Shown piece after piece: positions 32,335 to 45,395 of a DNA stretch of 64,000 nucleotides. A program made the position numbers and the translations under genes. The notes under the pieces were generated by a model that made no database searches, had not been told where the DNA came from, and saw only the letters and a list, made by a program, of their open reading frames with translations. How positions within the stretch are numbered: position 1 is the stretch's first letter; the number at the start of each line of letters is the position of its first letter. Source of the DNA: Hermetia illucens (lineage: Eukaryota > Arthropoda > Insecta > Diptera > Stratiomyidae); NCBI RefSeq assembly GCF_905115235.1, contig NC_051849.1, positions 44,753,017 through 44,817,016 on the forward strand. Reading direction: 5' to 3'.

Positions 32335-35300
32335 ATGAGTGAAGACATAAAGTACGAACCACAAGAAGAGCAAGAAAACAGTGGCGGAGAAGAAGACGAA
32401 CAGGAAAACAACGAAGAAGAAAACGAAAATGGAGATGAAAACGGTGATGACTGCAAACAAGAACCCGATGAGGATGGTGATGAAGAGGACGGCGATGATG
32501 TTGATAGATCAGGGCAAATATTCATTCGCCTGCGAGGCCTCCCGTGGAGTGTAACGAATCAGGATATCATCGACTTCCTTAAGGGTGTAAACATTGCAAA
32601 TGGCGAGAAGGGAATTCATATTGCCAAGAACCGTTCGGATAGCAAAAATACTGGTGAAGCGTTCGTCCAATTGGAAAGCGAGCAAGATGTGGAAGAAGCG
32701 TTCAAACACGATAAGGAGAACATTGGTCATCGTTATATTGAAAGTAAATTCATTTACTTTAAAGGTGATCAAATTCTAATGCTATTCTGTAATTAAAGTA
32801 TTTAAGGCAACCGCCGAAGAGCTAGCTTTTACAATGAAAAAACCCAAAAGGGCGGGAAGAGTTGTGAAGTTACGTGGACTACCATATTCCGTCGACGAAG
32901 ACATGATTGAAGACTTCTTCGAGGGTAAGTTTTGTTGAGAGCAATCACAAAAATCGATATGAAAGATGAATTTCTTTTGAATTTTTCCTCATTCTGCACC
33001 TGAGGTGCTCGTAATTCAATTATATATTTCCATTTGCAAACCAAAGAAATTTTTCAAGTATATTTACAAAAGAAATACCAAACGATTGTTAAAAGACAAT
33101 CGAAACAGGAAGCAATTACAAATGTATAAAGGAAAAAATAATATATTGTGGGCAGGGTTGAATATCAGACACGAGCGGGAGGGAATCGTTATTATTACGG
33201 ACCGGAGGGGGCGTGCTACTGGGGAGGCATATGTTCAATTTGAAACTGAGTTGGATGCACGAAAAGCCTTAGATCGAAATCGTGAAAAGATTGGGCACAG
33301 GTGGGTTGGTAATTTATTTTTACTTTAACTAAAATCCAATTTAATTCTAAAGAAAAATATAGAAAAATAGAAAGCTTCGTAAGTACATATGTTTGCTTAA
33401 GGTAGTCTAGATTTCGTTAAAAATGGGGCTACTGGCCAGTGTTTGGTGTTTGTTTGAATCAAACTAAAAAGTAGTTAATTGGAAGAAAAGCTTTCAATGG
33501 AGGAGACCATTGAATTTGAAGTTTTTCTCTCTTGTTCATTCGATAAATGTGAGCGGGCAAATCATTTATGCGGAAACAATACAATTGCGAGGAATTTCGA
33601 AATATCTGATAAATGGCTATAACTTCATCATTGTGTACGATTCGTCATGTTGGTTGGTATGCGGTACATTAAGCCTTCAATTTATTCATATCAGGTTTAG
33701 TTGACTAAAGTGCTTCCACGATTCGAGAGGTATACGTACAAATGAGGTTTTTAATGAGAATTTCCACAAGAATTCATAATTTTCAAGAAATTTTTTTATA
33801 CGATTGTTTGAATTAAATGTAAATTGATTTTGATTCGTAGTTTTTCCACCTGATTTTAGAAGTAAATGATTTACTTGTTATGACAAACACACTGAAGAAG
33901 GGAGCATCTGGGTTGTTGTGTGCATAATAAAAAATAATTTACTTGTCCTCCAATACAAAAAAAAAAAACTTTTTATTGCTTCTGACTTATTATTTATGCA
34001 ATGATTTTTATTATTTATGCAATCACATGTGCGTAGAGAGAACTTATGCTATATTTCACCTCATCTAAAATTTTCTCTGTTCGGCTATCGCTGTATAAAA
34101 AAAGATTTGATTTTTCAAACTCATTCATTTCATTCAATTTTAAGAAAAATATTGGAGGTGTGTCTCCTATTCTAGACACGCAATAAAATTGGTTTACTGT
34201 CTGTCCGTCGGTCTGCCTATTTATTTTTCATTCGCATTTTCCTCAGAAACGGTTACATTCATTACTACGAAATTTGATGAGCAGTTTGCAAGTGTAACGT
34301 GTTCCTGATTTTTGTTTGGATGTTTTACATCGATTCTAAGGCGGGCTCCAAATATAGCCATATAGAATATCAAATATAAGATATAAAATTAAGTGTCTCA
34401 ATTAGTACTTTGCGAAACAGGTCTGGATTTTCATATTAATGTAAAAGAGTAGAGCTAGAGAGTTAGAAAGCGACCACTTATTTTAATGAGCCATTCTCAG
34501 AAGTTACCCAACCAAAATATTTTTTTTTAAAATATGATTATGTCTGTATATGATATCTAGGTCACGAAATACACCCATATTGATATCTGCTCAAATAAAG
34601 TTAATTATAATAATAATCGTTGGCGCAACAATCCATATTGGATCAGGGCCTTGAAGTGTGTTAGAGCACTTCATTCAAGACCGCAACGGTACACCACAGT
34701 ACACTGTAGGAGGCAATGTCGTCAGCATTACGCTCGCCCGAGATTATTACCCTGACTGACTAGGTACTCATTCACAGCTGAGTCGACTGGTATCCGGCGT
34801 CAAATCATGATACAAATCCCACTTCCACCAGTGAGATTTGAACCGCGACCTTCCGTACGACAGCTTTGTGCTCTAACCACTCAGCTATCCGGACGCGGAA
34901 GTTAATAATACCGTTTATTATATATTGAAATTTACCTCAACAAGCTTATTCTTAAACAGTAAAATTCTGCAATAATATACGCTATAGCATGATCCTGGGA
35001 AGTTTGGTGGAAATCCTGCTATTTTTAACAAAGTTATATAAGGTCAACGTTGCCTCTTTTGAGTGAAACGATTGTAGCCTAAGATATAAAATGTCAGCAT
35101 CATATCCGTCCGACGAATTTAATGCATATACACCTCGAACTACAAGTTGGCACAAACATTTGTAGACTCCTACGTCAAAAAATTACCTGAACGAATGTCC
35201 CGGAAAAACACTTTAGAAAATCTGAAGATGACTTGCATGTAGTCTCTAAGAAAATATACAGATGTGCTGCCACTTAGGTACTTTATCAACAGCTTCAGGT

Positions 35301-38300
35301 ATTGTCCCCAAGAAAGTAAAAGTAGGGCTCAAAACGGATATATTTTCAATAAGATTTCGTCGACATCATCTTAACGAATGTGAAATAATATGATTACATT
35401 GTTAATAAATAATTAATATTAAAATAACAACACAGGACTAGAATGGAACCCCATGTGACGTGGCGTATAATTAATTGTAAATAGAAAAAATATCCTGCAT
35501 TCTTATAAAAAATGAAATTCATCAGTTTTTTTGCTCTTCTGAAAACTACACAAAATCACATTCGTTAGTTTAAGATGGTGTTGACGATATCAAGCACCGC
35601 GATTTTCGCCATTGTTTTGTAAAACACCATTAAGTCTATAAATCTTGCGCTTAACAAAGTGAAATCTTTGAATGGTGAATACCCGAATCCCAAGACGAGT
35701 TGATATTCAAAGGTTGCCTTGGCTTAGCTGCAGCAACGGCCATATCTCTAAAATAATGAGGGTCCACAAAAACATCATAAAAATGGATTTTCCTTGTGAA
35801 GAATAGGGAGAGAAATAATGGACGAGCGGTGCTTTCCGCAGAAGCGAAGGAAATATCCGAACCTTGTCCAAAAATAAATCATAACCTAGCACGCGAACAG
35901 TAACGAAACGGTTGAACAGATCCATTGGGCTTGGTAAGAAGTGTCGAAACGAACTGTATTGATCAACCAAATGGGTGAAAGGTGTATAGCCATCGTGTGA
36001 AGCCTTTGTTTTCCGCAAAGAATATCGACGATCATCTGTTATTTTGACAAAAGCTTTAAAACTTTGGCTTGATGACGAGCGATAGTTGATGAAGTGAACA
36101 ATCATGGAAAACGTCGACTATACTTTACCAAGGAAAAAGCGTTCCTTAATGGAGAATACTATAGGGGAAAGTATCCTTAATAATATCTATTAATCTATGG
36201 ACAGAGAGGAGGCGAGTTTGGTGCAGGATGGATATTAATAATTTTGTTAACTCACAAAGTTATTTACAAGCAAATTTGCGAATGTTTATACACATCAACC
36301 TGGCTTGAAACACACAGAAAATTTATGGTGGTTGAAGGAAAATTTGTTTACGGTGCCCAGACTCAAAAATGAGCAGCACTTTATTGAATAAATATAGGAC
36401 AAGTGGGAGGCTATTTCGGCGATAGATCTGAAAAATTTGTGCGTAAATTTCGGACGGTGAATTGTGGACTGTATAAAAAAATAAAAGAAAGATCTACAAA
36501 CTTTTGCACCACCTTGTATATGCAAATGGAAGCATCATGCGAACAAATTTTATTATGTAAGAAACATCACAAAACCTTTCATATTTCCGATTCGGAACTT
36601 GTTTGTTCATTGTTTTAGGGGAAAAATATGTTCTCTTGTTTGGTGCTTCTCCCTGTATAAATTCATCCAGATTCAACAGAAGCTTTAGCCAGTCTTTAGG
36701 CGACCAATTTCCTGAAGTTCTCAGTCTTCGGTGATGTTGATTTACTCGTGTGTTCTCCAGCGGTATTCAATTTAGTGTTTATCTGTACATTTTTTCACGT
36801 TTTCAATAACAATATGTTTCGATGACGGAAGCTCCAGCGATGCAGGGGGGCTTTAAGAAGGAAACTATATTAGAAGGTTTTCAGAACAGATTTTTTTCAT
36901 TGCATATTTCGTTGGCTTAGCTATCCCAGAATATTTAGATATTATGAGCGTAAAACCCTGTGATTATCGGCTACAGACTCATGCGCGAACGCCAAGGAAC
37001 TAATAAATTTATGTCCTTATGTAATCTTGTATTGCTATGCATATTTATAATTACTTGGCGTCAGCCTTTTCTAGGAGTGCGTTTTTATTTGTTGTAATTA
37101 TATTTTGTTTGCAATTAAGAATGAGAAATATTTTCATATCTCAAAGGGGACTGTTTTTCTCAAATTGACGTTTTTCACATTTGTGAGAATTCTAACCCAA
37201 AAAGTAACACCGATTATTATCAAATTTGTAGAAATGGCTCTTTAGAAAATTATGAAGAATATAAACTAACATTTGGGATGAAATTTTATTTTTAGTTGTT
37301 ATTCGTTCATGAAAAAAGTGATCAAAAGCTGCCAATTTTTTGATTTTGTTTTCACTTGAATTGAAGTTCATATTCTTAGAAAATAAGTTATTAATGTAAA
37401 ATGAAAACTTGTTTGGTCTCAAGTCAAAATTGGAGTCGCCACATGTCTCGCAGTTGGAGAACTCTAGTTGAGACTCCTGATCTCAAAAGTTGGCCGAAAT
37501 ATAACAAATGAAATATCCAAATTTGATTGAATTGTTTACTTCCCACAAAAAAAAATACGTGAAAATAAGCCTTCTAATGTGGTTTTCTCCCTCCTTCCTC
37601 TTGTGCTATTGTATACTGCGAAACTTCTCGCAAACAAGCGTGAATTCGGCGCCGGATCCGCTAGACGAGATTATATATGTCCAGGGAATCGATATCAGTC
37701 AATATGATATGTGTTTGTGACTTTTTGCAACGCGGCACATTGTTCGGCCTTATGTGGGTTTCAACTGACGACGTGCGAAATAAGAGAAACGCTGGTATCA
37801 GTCTTGAGCGAGATCATCACTTGATGGTCGCTTACGTATTGTGTCCGCGCTTTCTCGTAGGGCGACTACTGAAATTTCTGCAGAGTTGTTACTTCCACTC
37901 ATCCATTTATTCTGGGAATCTGAGATCTTTCCGAGGGAGTGGCAATCAAGATTCCAAAAAAATTCTCCAGGCTTGAATTTGATATTTAAAGGGAAGTCCA
38001 ACATGGTTGCATTCTGTCGCCGATGCTATGTCTCCGTGTTATCAGCGACGATTTCCTTGTTGCCTTGTCAGGGGGAGGACATCAATGGACCATGATATTT
38101 TTCCAAAAACACCTTCATTATGCTAATTGTTCGCTCTTTCATCGAGTCATGGTTCTTGTTCAAATTTTGGGAAGGTAGATAACCATAGTCGAATAGAAAA
38201 TTACCACCAACAAAGTGAAGGGTCTGAGTCGAATTGGACATCGCACTCTTCCTACCTGCATTAAGGGGCAGAAAAACGGGTGCGTCGATCAATCTGTCTA

Positions 38301-41124
38301 ACTTGGTAGTGTTGTTTTTGTTGGTTGTAGCACCGCACTTGATGTTCTCCGACTCTCATTATATACGAGAACGACATCTTACAACTAAGTTACAAAGGTT
38401 TGCTTCCAATTATCAGGAAATGGCCGCACATGATAAAGCAGAAAGTGTGTTTCTCGTAATTGATAATGCGATGGCGCATTCATTGCTAAAAGCTTAAATT
38501 AGATAAGTTGCCTTCTGAATTCTCCTGATCTGACTCAACGATTATTAGTTGTTTCCAATTTTAAAAATATTATCTAAGATTTTACAACCAAAGTTCATTA
38601 CTTGGTAGGAGAGTAACCAGATATGACCGTAATCAAAGTGTTTGTAGAAACACCCCATGGTTCATTGAAGCTCTTCATATCCTTCTTCGAAGCAGCATCA
38701 AGAATGTCACCGACAACGAGAAGAAATAATATCGATGACCGAGATTTTACTTTAATCCAGTAGGTAGCTATGTCAGGGATAACACCAAACAAATTTGAAT
38801 ACAGATCACATTCATGGGAATGGACCATTGAAGTACGTATAAATTCGTGGGCCACACGTAGTAAATTACCAGAATAATCGAAAGAACTGCCTGCGGTCAA
38901 CTCGAGAAGGCTACACACAAAAGATTCGTCTGCTGTTGCATTGCTTGAAATTGTATGGTGGAAAAAATCGTTCCACATGTTCTTCGGTAGGTGCACGAGA
39001 AAAATCCCGCGCATTAATTCTGGTGTTAGTGCGGTGCATGTGATGCAGTGCATTGGTGTGCGACCACGTGGTTATGAGCACAGTTGTTTATGACTTGCCA
39101 CATGCGATGGGGGAACTATCTAGACGCCATTGATACAGCAATACATGAACACAAGGGCCACGTGGCAGGTAGCTGCCACTCGATTACTTAATGACAATAC
39201 GTGTTCCCTAGACATTTGATTTGCTTCTCCTTGGGTCAGCCACTAGAACTATCCCCAAAAATTGAAAAGGGGCAAAATTTGACCATGAAGATCCGCTAGT
39301 TCCAAAGTGAAACTCGACTGAAATATGATATATACGCACTTGCATGGCTCTTTACTAGCCAGGGTCAGGAAGATAAATCGGATTCTTTTAACATCTCCGT
39401 CCCTTAGAGTCATGCACAAAATTCCTTGTATCTTGAAACCTACACCCCAAGCTACATCTTAATCCCCCTATATTGGGGAAAGTCGCGAAGATAAGTTGTG
39501 TTAACAGAATTATGGCTCGATTGTCCGCGATATCGGAAAATTCGAATCGCGATTGCAGTAGTTTGCATCCAATGCTTCAGTCCGCTGCTGAAATTGTCTT
39601 CGATTTTACAAACGTTTCCTAGAGAGCATTAATGTTCTAGTTAGCGTAGTCGGCATTGATTTAGTTTAATTGGATGCTTTTGCCCTGATATATTTCTAGT
39701 TTTCTTTTTTCGTATGAGGTAAGGGGTTTATCTAAATCTGCGAAGCTATTTTTATATCACTTCAAAATGGAGCTGTTTTTGGGACTGAAATATTGGGAAA
39801 AAATTACTAGTTCCATATTCTGAACTTTTAGATTTTTTATTTTTGTATGGCAGGCATGAATGAACTGCTAAAATAATATCAACCAGATTATAATGTTCGA
39901 TTTAGAAACTGCTGATTATCCAGAAAGCAACTGCTATTGCCCAAATATCTCAATATTTAATTTATTTCCTTTTAAAAATGGTGAAGACAGGAGAAATAAC
40001 ATCCAATCTTCCAAATGATGAATTTATAGCCAATTATCCGTAACTGCTCTCGAATCTGAGAGAAGAGATGCAAAAATTGAAAGAATGCAAAATAAGTTGA
40101 CGTGAAACAGGTTCAGTGATTCTTATTCAAAATTGTTTCAATCAATATGTACGTACATGACAATCGATAACTCCACCTATAACGTTTGAAGGTTTTCCAG
40201 TTCCTTCTATAATTTTGAATTAACATTTCTAGGTACATTGAAATTTTCCGAAGCACTCCGGGCGATATGAGGCGAGCATTAGGGACTCGCCCTGGCCCTT
40301 ATGATAAATTCGGAGGACGTCAAGCAGGCAGAGCCAGTGGTAGTGTCGGTGGCCCAATTCGTAATAGACGCGGAGGTGATGGAGGAAGTATGTTATATTT
40401 GGACCTTAACAACGATAGGCGATTCATAACTTGAATAATTTCAGATTGGTCTAGCGATTTTCGAGGAAATAGTGGGGGTGGTTTCAACAATGGAGGGGGT
40501 TTCAGCAATTTCGGAAACAATAATTCGGACTTCGGCATGAACCGGAACGGGCGTGGTGGAGGAGGATTCGGTAATAATTTTACGGGAAATAGCGGTGGAT
40601 TCGGAGGAAATAGTGGCGGATTTGGAGGAAATAATAGCGGATTCGGAGGAAATAGCGGTGGATTCGGAGGAAATAACAGCGGATTTGGTGGAAACAACGG
40701 CGGATTTGGAGGAAGTAACTTTGGAAGAAATCAAGGCTTCGGAGGGAATCAAAATTTTAGTGGAAATGGTCCATATTGTATTCACATGCGTGGATTGCCG
40801 TATTATTCATATGAAAATGATATCAATGACGTAAGTCCCATCAATTTAGAAAAACCACTTAAATAGTATATGTAAAATGTTCAATTCAATTAATGACGAT
40901 ACTCGTGCATTTGCAATTTATATCTTTAGTTCTTCGCGCCACTTGTCCCCATCAACATTGAGATAATTTACAACAAGAAAGGACTGCATAGTGGAACGGC
41001 AGATGTCTACTTCCGATCAGCTGACGATGCAATACAAGCTATGCGAAAACACAAGGAGCAAATGGGTGCGCGCTACATTGAATTGTTCTACGATGGAAAT
41101 ACACAAAGAGCTGGTCGAATTTAG
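32335..41124 (+). CDS. glo: hnRNP F/H-type RNA-binding protein (Glorund-like), copy 1
   Basis: Six coding exons (32335-32743, 32799-32924, 33156-33300, 40233-40387, 40445-40830, 40930-41124) join in frame to 471 codons plus TAG. Residues 1-60 are an acidic Glu/Asp/Asn leader. Three quasi-RRMs follow: qRRM1 about 61-137 (IRLRGLPWS, TGEAFVQLES, GHRYIE), qRRM2 about 157-232 (VKLRGLPYS, TGEAYVQFE, GHRYIEIF) and qRRM3 about 388-466 (CIHMRGLPYYSYENDI, GTADVYF, ARYIELF). Residues about 310-385 are a GFGGN-type Gly/Asn-rich linker. Proteins of this family bind G-tracts and act in splicing and, for Drosophila Glorund, nanos mRNA repression. Intron 3 (33301-40232) is 6.9 kb and carries a SINE and repeat D; the others are 55-231 bp. 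The ATG lies exactly at the 5' edge of its exon, so an untranslated first exon is expected. Confidence 0.95.
34180..35110 (+). repeat. Repeat D, copy 3, split by a SINE
   Basis: Starts with a CTGTCTGTCCGTCGGTCTG word, continues with CAGAAACGG and the common 'ctaggtcacgaaatac' and 'ggaagtttggtggaaatcc' words. The SINE at 34606-34898 divides it. It is inside intron 3 of hnRNP copy 1. Confidence 0.65.
34606..34898 (-). mobile_element. tRNA-derived SINE, copy 2, with target duplication
   Basis: Reverse copy of the SINE at 17818-18112. The B box (GATTTGAACC on the plus strand) is at about 34835 and the A box (CCACTCAGCTA) at about 34877. The direct repeat AAGTTAAT at 34598-34605 and 34899-34906 flanks it and joins the two parts of repeat D without a gap, so the insertion is clean. 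Confidence 0.88.
35111..37800. other. Intron 3 of hnRNP copy 1, middle part
   Basis: A 132-codon minus-strand frame (36105-35707) has no recognisable motif. A segment around 36290-36530 carries the word GGTGCAAAAGTTTG (minus strand), which resembles terminal sequence of mariner-like elements, but no transposase is readable. Nothing else is seen. Confidence 0.4.
37800..38000 (+). mobile_element. LINE reverse transcriptase scrap
   Basis: The frame from 37841 reads ATTEISAELLLPLIHLFWES followed by EIFPREWQ, which resembles the RT segment between the first RT box and the WK/W-Q-x-G stretch of RTE/I-like LINEs. Too short to place. Confidence 0.45.
38598..39068 (-). other. Unidentified 150-codon minus-strand frame in intron 3
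   Basis: The open frame reads PRGRTPMHCITCTALTPELM at its start, then LPKNMWNDFFHHTISSNATA, LLELTAGSSFDYSGNLLRVA, DLYSNLFGVIPDIATYWI, and ends GYSPTK-stop. The amino-acid mix (Leu-rich helical, few low-complexity runs) looks protein-like. I do not recognise a family, and no partner exon, promoter or start is evident. It could be a remnant of a host gene or of a transposon. It lies antisense inside the hnRNP copy 1 intron. Confidence 0.35.
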
Positions 41125-41600
41125 ACTATTTTAGAACATGCAATGTCCAGATCGGTGTATATTCTCCATTGAATTAATATTACGGACATATCCGTAAAAA
41201 CAATGCAATTTTCTTTCGGAGACACATTTACAAATATATTTCCCTTCTATTTGCAAAGTATATGTTAAGCAGCGCAAATCTAGTGACATTAAAATGATGA
41301 ATTTGAAGTATTGTATGCTGAATGTAAATCAAATATATGTTTGAGAACATATGATGAGAGTGAATCATAAAAGAAATGTGTATTATTTACTATTTGTCCA
41401 TGTCTGAACTGCAATTGTTGAGTTTCTAGGAAAGATTCGTTACCCATGATTATATGAAGAATGCAGAAGAGAACAGAAACAAGTTTTAGTCATCTGCCAT
41501 CCTGAAATAGTGGATTGGTAAAACTTGATTGACAGAGAGTAGGCTGGTTTCTGCTCTAGATCTTCCTGCGTTGGTCACATCAACACCTAAGAACAGTGCA
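41125..41600. promoter_or_regulatory. 3' UTR and downstream flank of hnRNP copy 1
   Basis: AT-rich 3' flank before the RTE-like LINE. No canonical AATAAA was found close to the stop; the variant AATATA occurs near 41330. Confidence 0.4.
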
Positions 41601-43715
41601 AAGAGTTTAGATCTTCGCACCACCTGCTTTCCATCGGTTTCGCGAAGGCTTTCGACAGAAATTATCAATGGTCTCAAAGTTGTAATTTCCTATATTTATT
41701 GTTTCCGTTTGGCTAGTGCCATTTGATGCTATTGCTTCTTTGACTTTTGATGCTGACGTTACCACCATATATTTCATTAATGTGCAGGCCAAGATTTCGT
41801 GCTGATCGCCGCCTGTTCGATCTGGATGAAGGAAGTTTGTACATCTCTGGTTGTTGTTACTATGATGTCGATATCGTCAGTCTAGGCCAGTAGTTGGGTG
41901 AACTTAAAGAGGATGGTGCCAAATTAAAAAGGATGCGCGATAAGGCATCTACTTGTCTTATACCGCTGTTGATGTCGAATGGCCTCGAGAGTGATCCGCC
42001 AGCTTTTATCTGGCACGTCGCACATCGGTCAGGGTCATTCTCAGTCTTAATTTCGTCGGGGTACCGAATTCTGTCACGGTCTTGTACAGTTTTACCCTGG
42101 CTATGGTATCATAGGCGGCCGTCAAGTCGATGAAAAGATAATGCAATTGATAGCCATATTTCAACAGTTTTTCCATCGCTTGCCGCACAAAGAATGTCTT
42201 ATCTGTTACTGATTTACCTGGAGTGAAGCCTCTTTGGTATGGGCTAATGATGTTGTGGGCGTATAGAGCTATCCGACCTGGCAAGATAGCGGAGAATATC
42301 TTATAGATGGTACTCAGCAACGTGATCCCTCTATATATGCTGCACTGCATGAGGGGGATCCTTTTTATATATAGGGTAGATAATGCCTCTTTGCCAATCA
42401 TCAGGCATTGATTTGCTGTCCCACACCTTGTGCATAAGTTGATGAACCGCTTGGTATAATTGGTCACCTCCATATTTAACCAATTCGGCTGTAATTTCAT
42501 TGGCTCCTGGCGACTTATGATTTCTAAGTCGATTATTTACACGGGTTGTTTATTCTATGCTTGGTGGTGGCAGTATTTGTCCGTCGTCTTCATTTGACGG
42601 GACCCCAAATCGCCGATATTCTGGTTGCTGAGCAGTTTATCAAAGTACTCCATCCAGGGCTCCAATATACCCATTCTGTCGGAAATTAGATTTCCTCTTT
42701 GTCTTGACAGGATGAGCATCGAGATGTATAAGACTTCATCCTGCCGATTTGCTGGTACAACTTCTGCGTCTTATGCGGTTGCTCCCTATAATTTTCAAGT
42801 TCACAGACTTGTTGGTTCTCCCAGGGTTCCTTTTTCCGTCTGTGTGTCGCTTCTTCGCTCGACGAAGTTTGCGATAAGTCTCCGCGCATGCCCTTGTTCT
42901 TTAAGAATGCAACAATACTCGTTGTTCCGTTGTTAGTTTACATTCCTCGTCGAACCAGCCGTGCCGAATTTTTTGCGTCTGGGGCCAATTATGTTTGTGG
43001 CCGTATCAATGATAACGTTACTCAGATGGTTATGAAAATCATTTGTTGATGTTTCATTTTCAGGACCTCTGTTGACTGCGGTTATTGCGGCATCTATTTC
43101 CCCTTATAGGTATTACGAAGGGCTTTATTGTGTAGCTCTTGCCTGGAGAAGCTCACGTTTGTTTGTGGACCCCTTTCCGCCCAAAGCAGGTATTTTCAAC
43201 AACTATTTTGTGTGACACTGTTAATTGAATAAACCGTAGTCCATTATCATTGGTATCTTCATGTAAGCTATGGAAACCAATGGATCGCCTCGACTCTGTA
43301 GGGGTGTGAAAGTTAATTAGACTTATATTTCGGAAGCGCAGAGTGTACAGCCTTTCGCCTATGTTTTCCAAGCCAATAGCAGCAGTTTTTTAGTTGACTA
43401 AGAAACCTATCCCGAGCAAATGGTTTACTGGATGGCCACTATAATATATGGTGTAATAGCTCTCCTCCAGGAAACCGTTCCTACTTCAGCTCATCTCTTG
43501 TAACGCTATTAAGTCAGCCCTGTTTTGGGACGGGGTATATACAGGGAGCGCACCTTCCATGAGAAAATACGGAAACCGTTATTCCGTTCTCGTTGCCGGG
43601 TTCGCCGCTTAAATATCTATCCAGTCCAAAGCTATTTTGTGGCTTCGTAACAAGTTGTTTTCTGTATAGAGTTGTCAGTCCTACCGCCTCCAAGGAAACG
43701 GTGCCTGTGTTGCGG
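41600..43715 (-). mobile_element. RTE-like LINE family A, minus-strand copy
   Basis: Minus-strand pieces in order: the leader near 43700, endonuclease end (SHKIVVENTCFGRKGVHKQT), the RT entry (LQPNWLNMEVTNYTKRF), YRGITLLSTIYKIFSAILPG, GFTPGKSVTDKTFFVRQAME, HYLFIDLTAAYDTIARVKLY and the YNFET linker near 41680. It is 3'-truncated, with breaks throughout. The I-like LINE begins right at its 5' edge. Confidence 0.85.
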
Positions 43716-45395
43716 ACTCGGCGTAAACCCAACCAAAACGGAACTAATGCTATTCACCACGAAGACCTATCTAATCTACCACCGCTGAATGAACAAAGAT
43801 TGGTTCTTTTCTCCAATATAAAGTATCTGGGATCCTGGATCCAAAACTAAATTGGAGATGGAACATAGAACTGAGGTTTAAGAAGGCCTTTATAGCCTGC
43901 AAGAGAACCTTTGCTAAGAAATGGGGTCTTCGTACCGTACGTTAGGATTGGACGCACCACAGCGAAATACAGCGAATTCATTCCAAGGCAATACAGATCT
44001 TCTATGCCTGCAAGAAAACCTCTGCAAATAAATGGGGTCTCCGGATGAGGATGGTTCTCTGAATGTACTCCGCTGTGGTGCGTCCAATTCTAACGTACGG
44101 CTCTATTGTATGGTGGCAGCTTTTGAACAAAAAATACAATAGAACGAAGCTTAATAGGATTCAAAGAACCGCGTGTGCAGGTGCTACTGCTCTGTAGTCC
44201 TTCCCGGTAGATGCTCTCAATGTACTCCTGTATCTCCTACCCTTAGACTTCCACATATTTAATGTGCCGTGCCATCAGACTACGTGAGTCCGGATGCCCT
44301 ACAGCCACAGTAACATCCTAGACGAAATACCTCGGGAAATCTGGGCATTCCGCACAGACAAGTAAGCTGACTTGACGAGAAACTTTGCTGTGGACTTTCT
44401 AACCAGGGCAGTGTAGAAGACCGGCGGCGTGTTGCAAGGTTATGATGCAGTATTCTTCACCGATAGGTTAAAGATGGTCTGTGAAGTCGGTGCAGGGGGT
44501 CTCTCGAATACACCCAGTGTATTCGAGTCGTATGGTCTTCCGCATTTCGCCAGTGTATTCTAAGCGAAAATATTGGCGATACTGGAAGTCTGACGATGGT
44601 TGGAGCATGATCCTAGCCCCAAGCGTAACATAGCCATTCTGACCGCCGGCCAAGCGGCCATTAAGGCCTTGTGCTCAGAACTGACATCCACCAGGTTGGT
44701 GGGGCAGTGCAAAAACGGACTGAACAGTCTAGGCGGCACGCTCAAGGTCACCCTTTTCTGGGTTCCCGGGCATAGGAACATAGAGGGGAATAAGCGGGCT
44801 GACGGATTGACCAGGTGGGGGCCTACTTTTGGCAGCCCTTCGGCGGGTACAGTCGGGGTCTTGCTGGCGGCTATCAAGGGCGGAATCTACTCGCACTACT
44901 TAGCAGCCGCGGGCCTTAGATTGCCAAGGGTTACTACCTGTGCCAAATTAAGGTGGGTTTGACCCGTTATAGTCCGATCACGAGAGCTCCTGTGCCAGAT
45001 GCGTGCAAATGCAGTCAAAATTAGGGCGGTCTGCACGGGACACTGGACCATAGGGGACCATGCCCCAGGCCCGGCATACCCTGCAATTCACATTGTTGAA
45101 GTTACGGAGAAGGGAGGAGGGGGGAATCCTCAGGCACTTCCTTTGTGATTGCTTAGCTCTAGCGCGAGTCAGGCTACGGACACTAGGTAAACCATCCTTT
45201 GCGAACCTTAGCGAGATTTCCAGCTGCAGGATGGGAGAGATGCTTTCCTTAGGACTGGCTCTGAAGATCTGAGCCGACTGAATTCTGCCCCCCTGTTCTG
45301 ATAACAGCAGTCACGGTCTTAGGAGTTTGTGGTATCAAAACGGCGCACTACAGCGCTAATTGGGCTCCTCGGAGAGCTCACTGATACCTACCTAC
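43716..45395 (+). mobile_element. I-like LINE: RT end, RNase H, 3' tail
   Basis: Plus-strand pieces: NPTKTELM and NIKYLGSWIQN (RT thumb), the WQLLNKKYNRTKLNRIQRTA segment (about 44115-44175), and RNase H in 44600-44962 (LTAGQAAIKALCSELTST, VTLFWVPGHRNIEGNKRAD). It ends with GATACCTACCTACC at about 45385-45398. The same 3' end is found reversed at 3241. The part 43890-44100 contains a local duplication and a 30-bp inverted copy. Confidence 0.85.

Noticed and set aside
32322-32525. Ser/Pro-rich minus-strand frame
   Set aside because: It is the antisense of the acidic leader exon of hnRNP copy 1.
35707-36105. 132-codon minus-strand frame in intron 3 of hnRNP copy 1
   Set aside because: No motif recognised; could be chance in this AT-rich intron.
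38234-38497. Frame with VFLVIDNAMAHS, resembling a DDE transposase second-Asp box
   Set aside because: The match is a few residues long and no other transposase motif is found nearby in order.
40320-40785. Pro-rich and Ser/Ile-rich minus-strand frames
   Set aside because: Antisense shadows of the Gly/Asn-rich exon of hnRNP copy 1; their repetitive look comes from the GFGGN codons.
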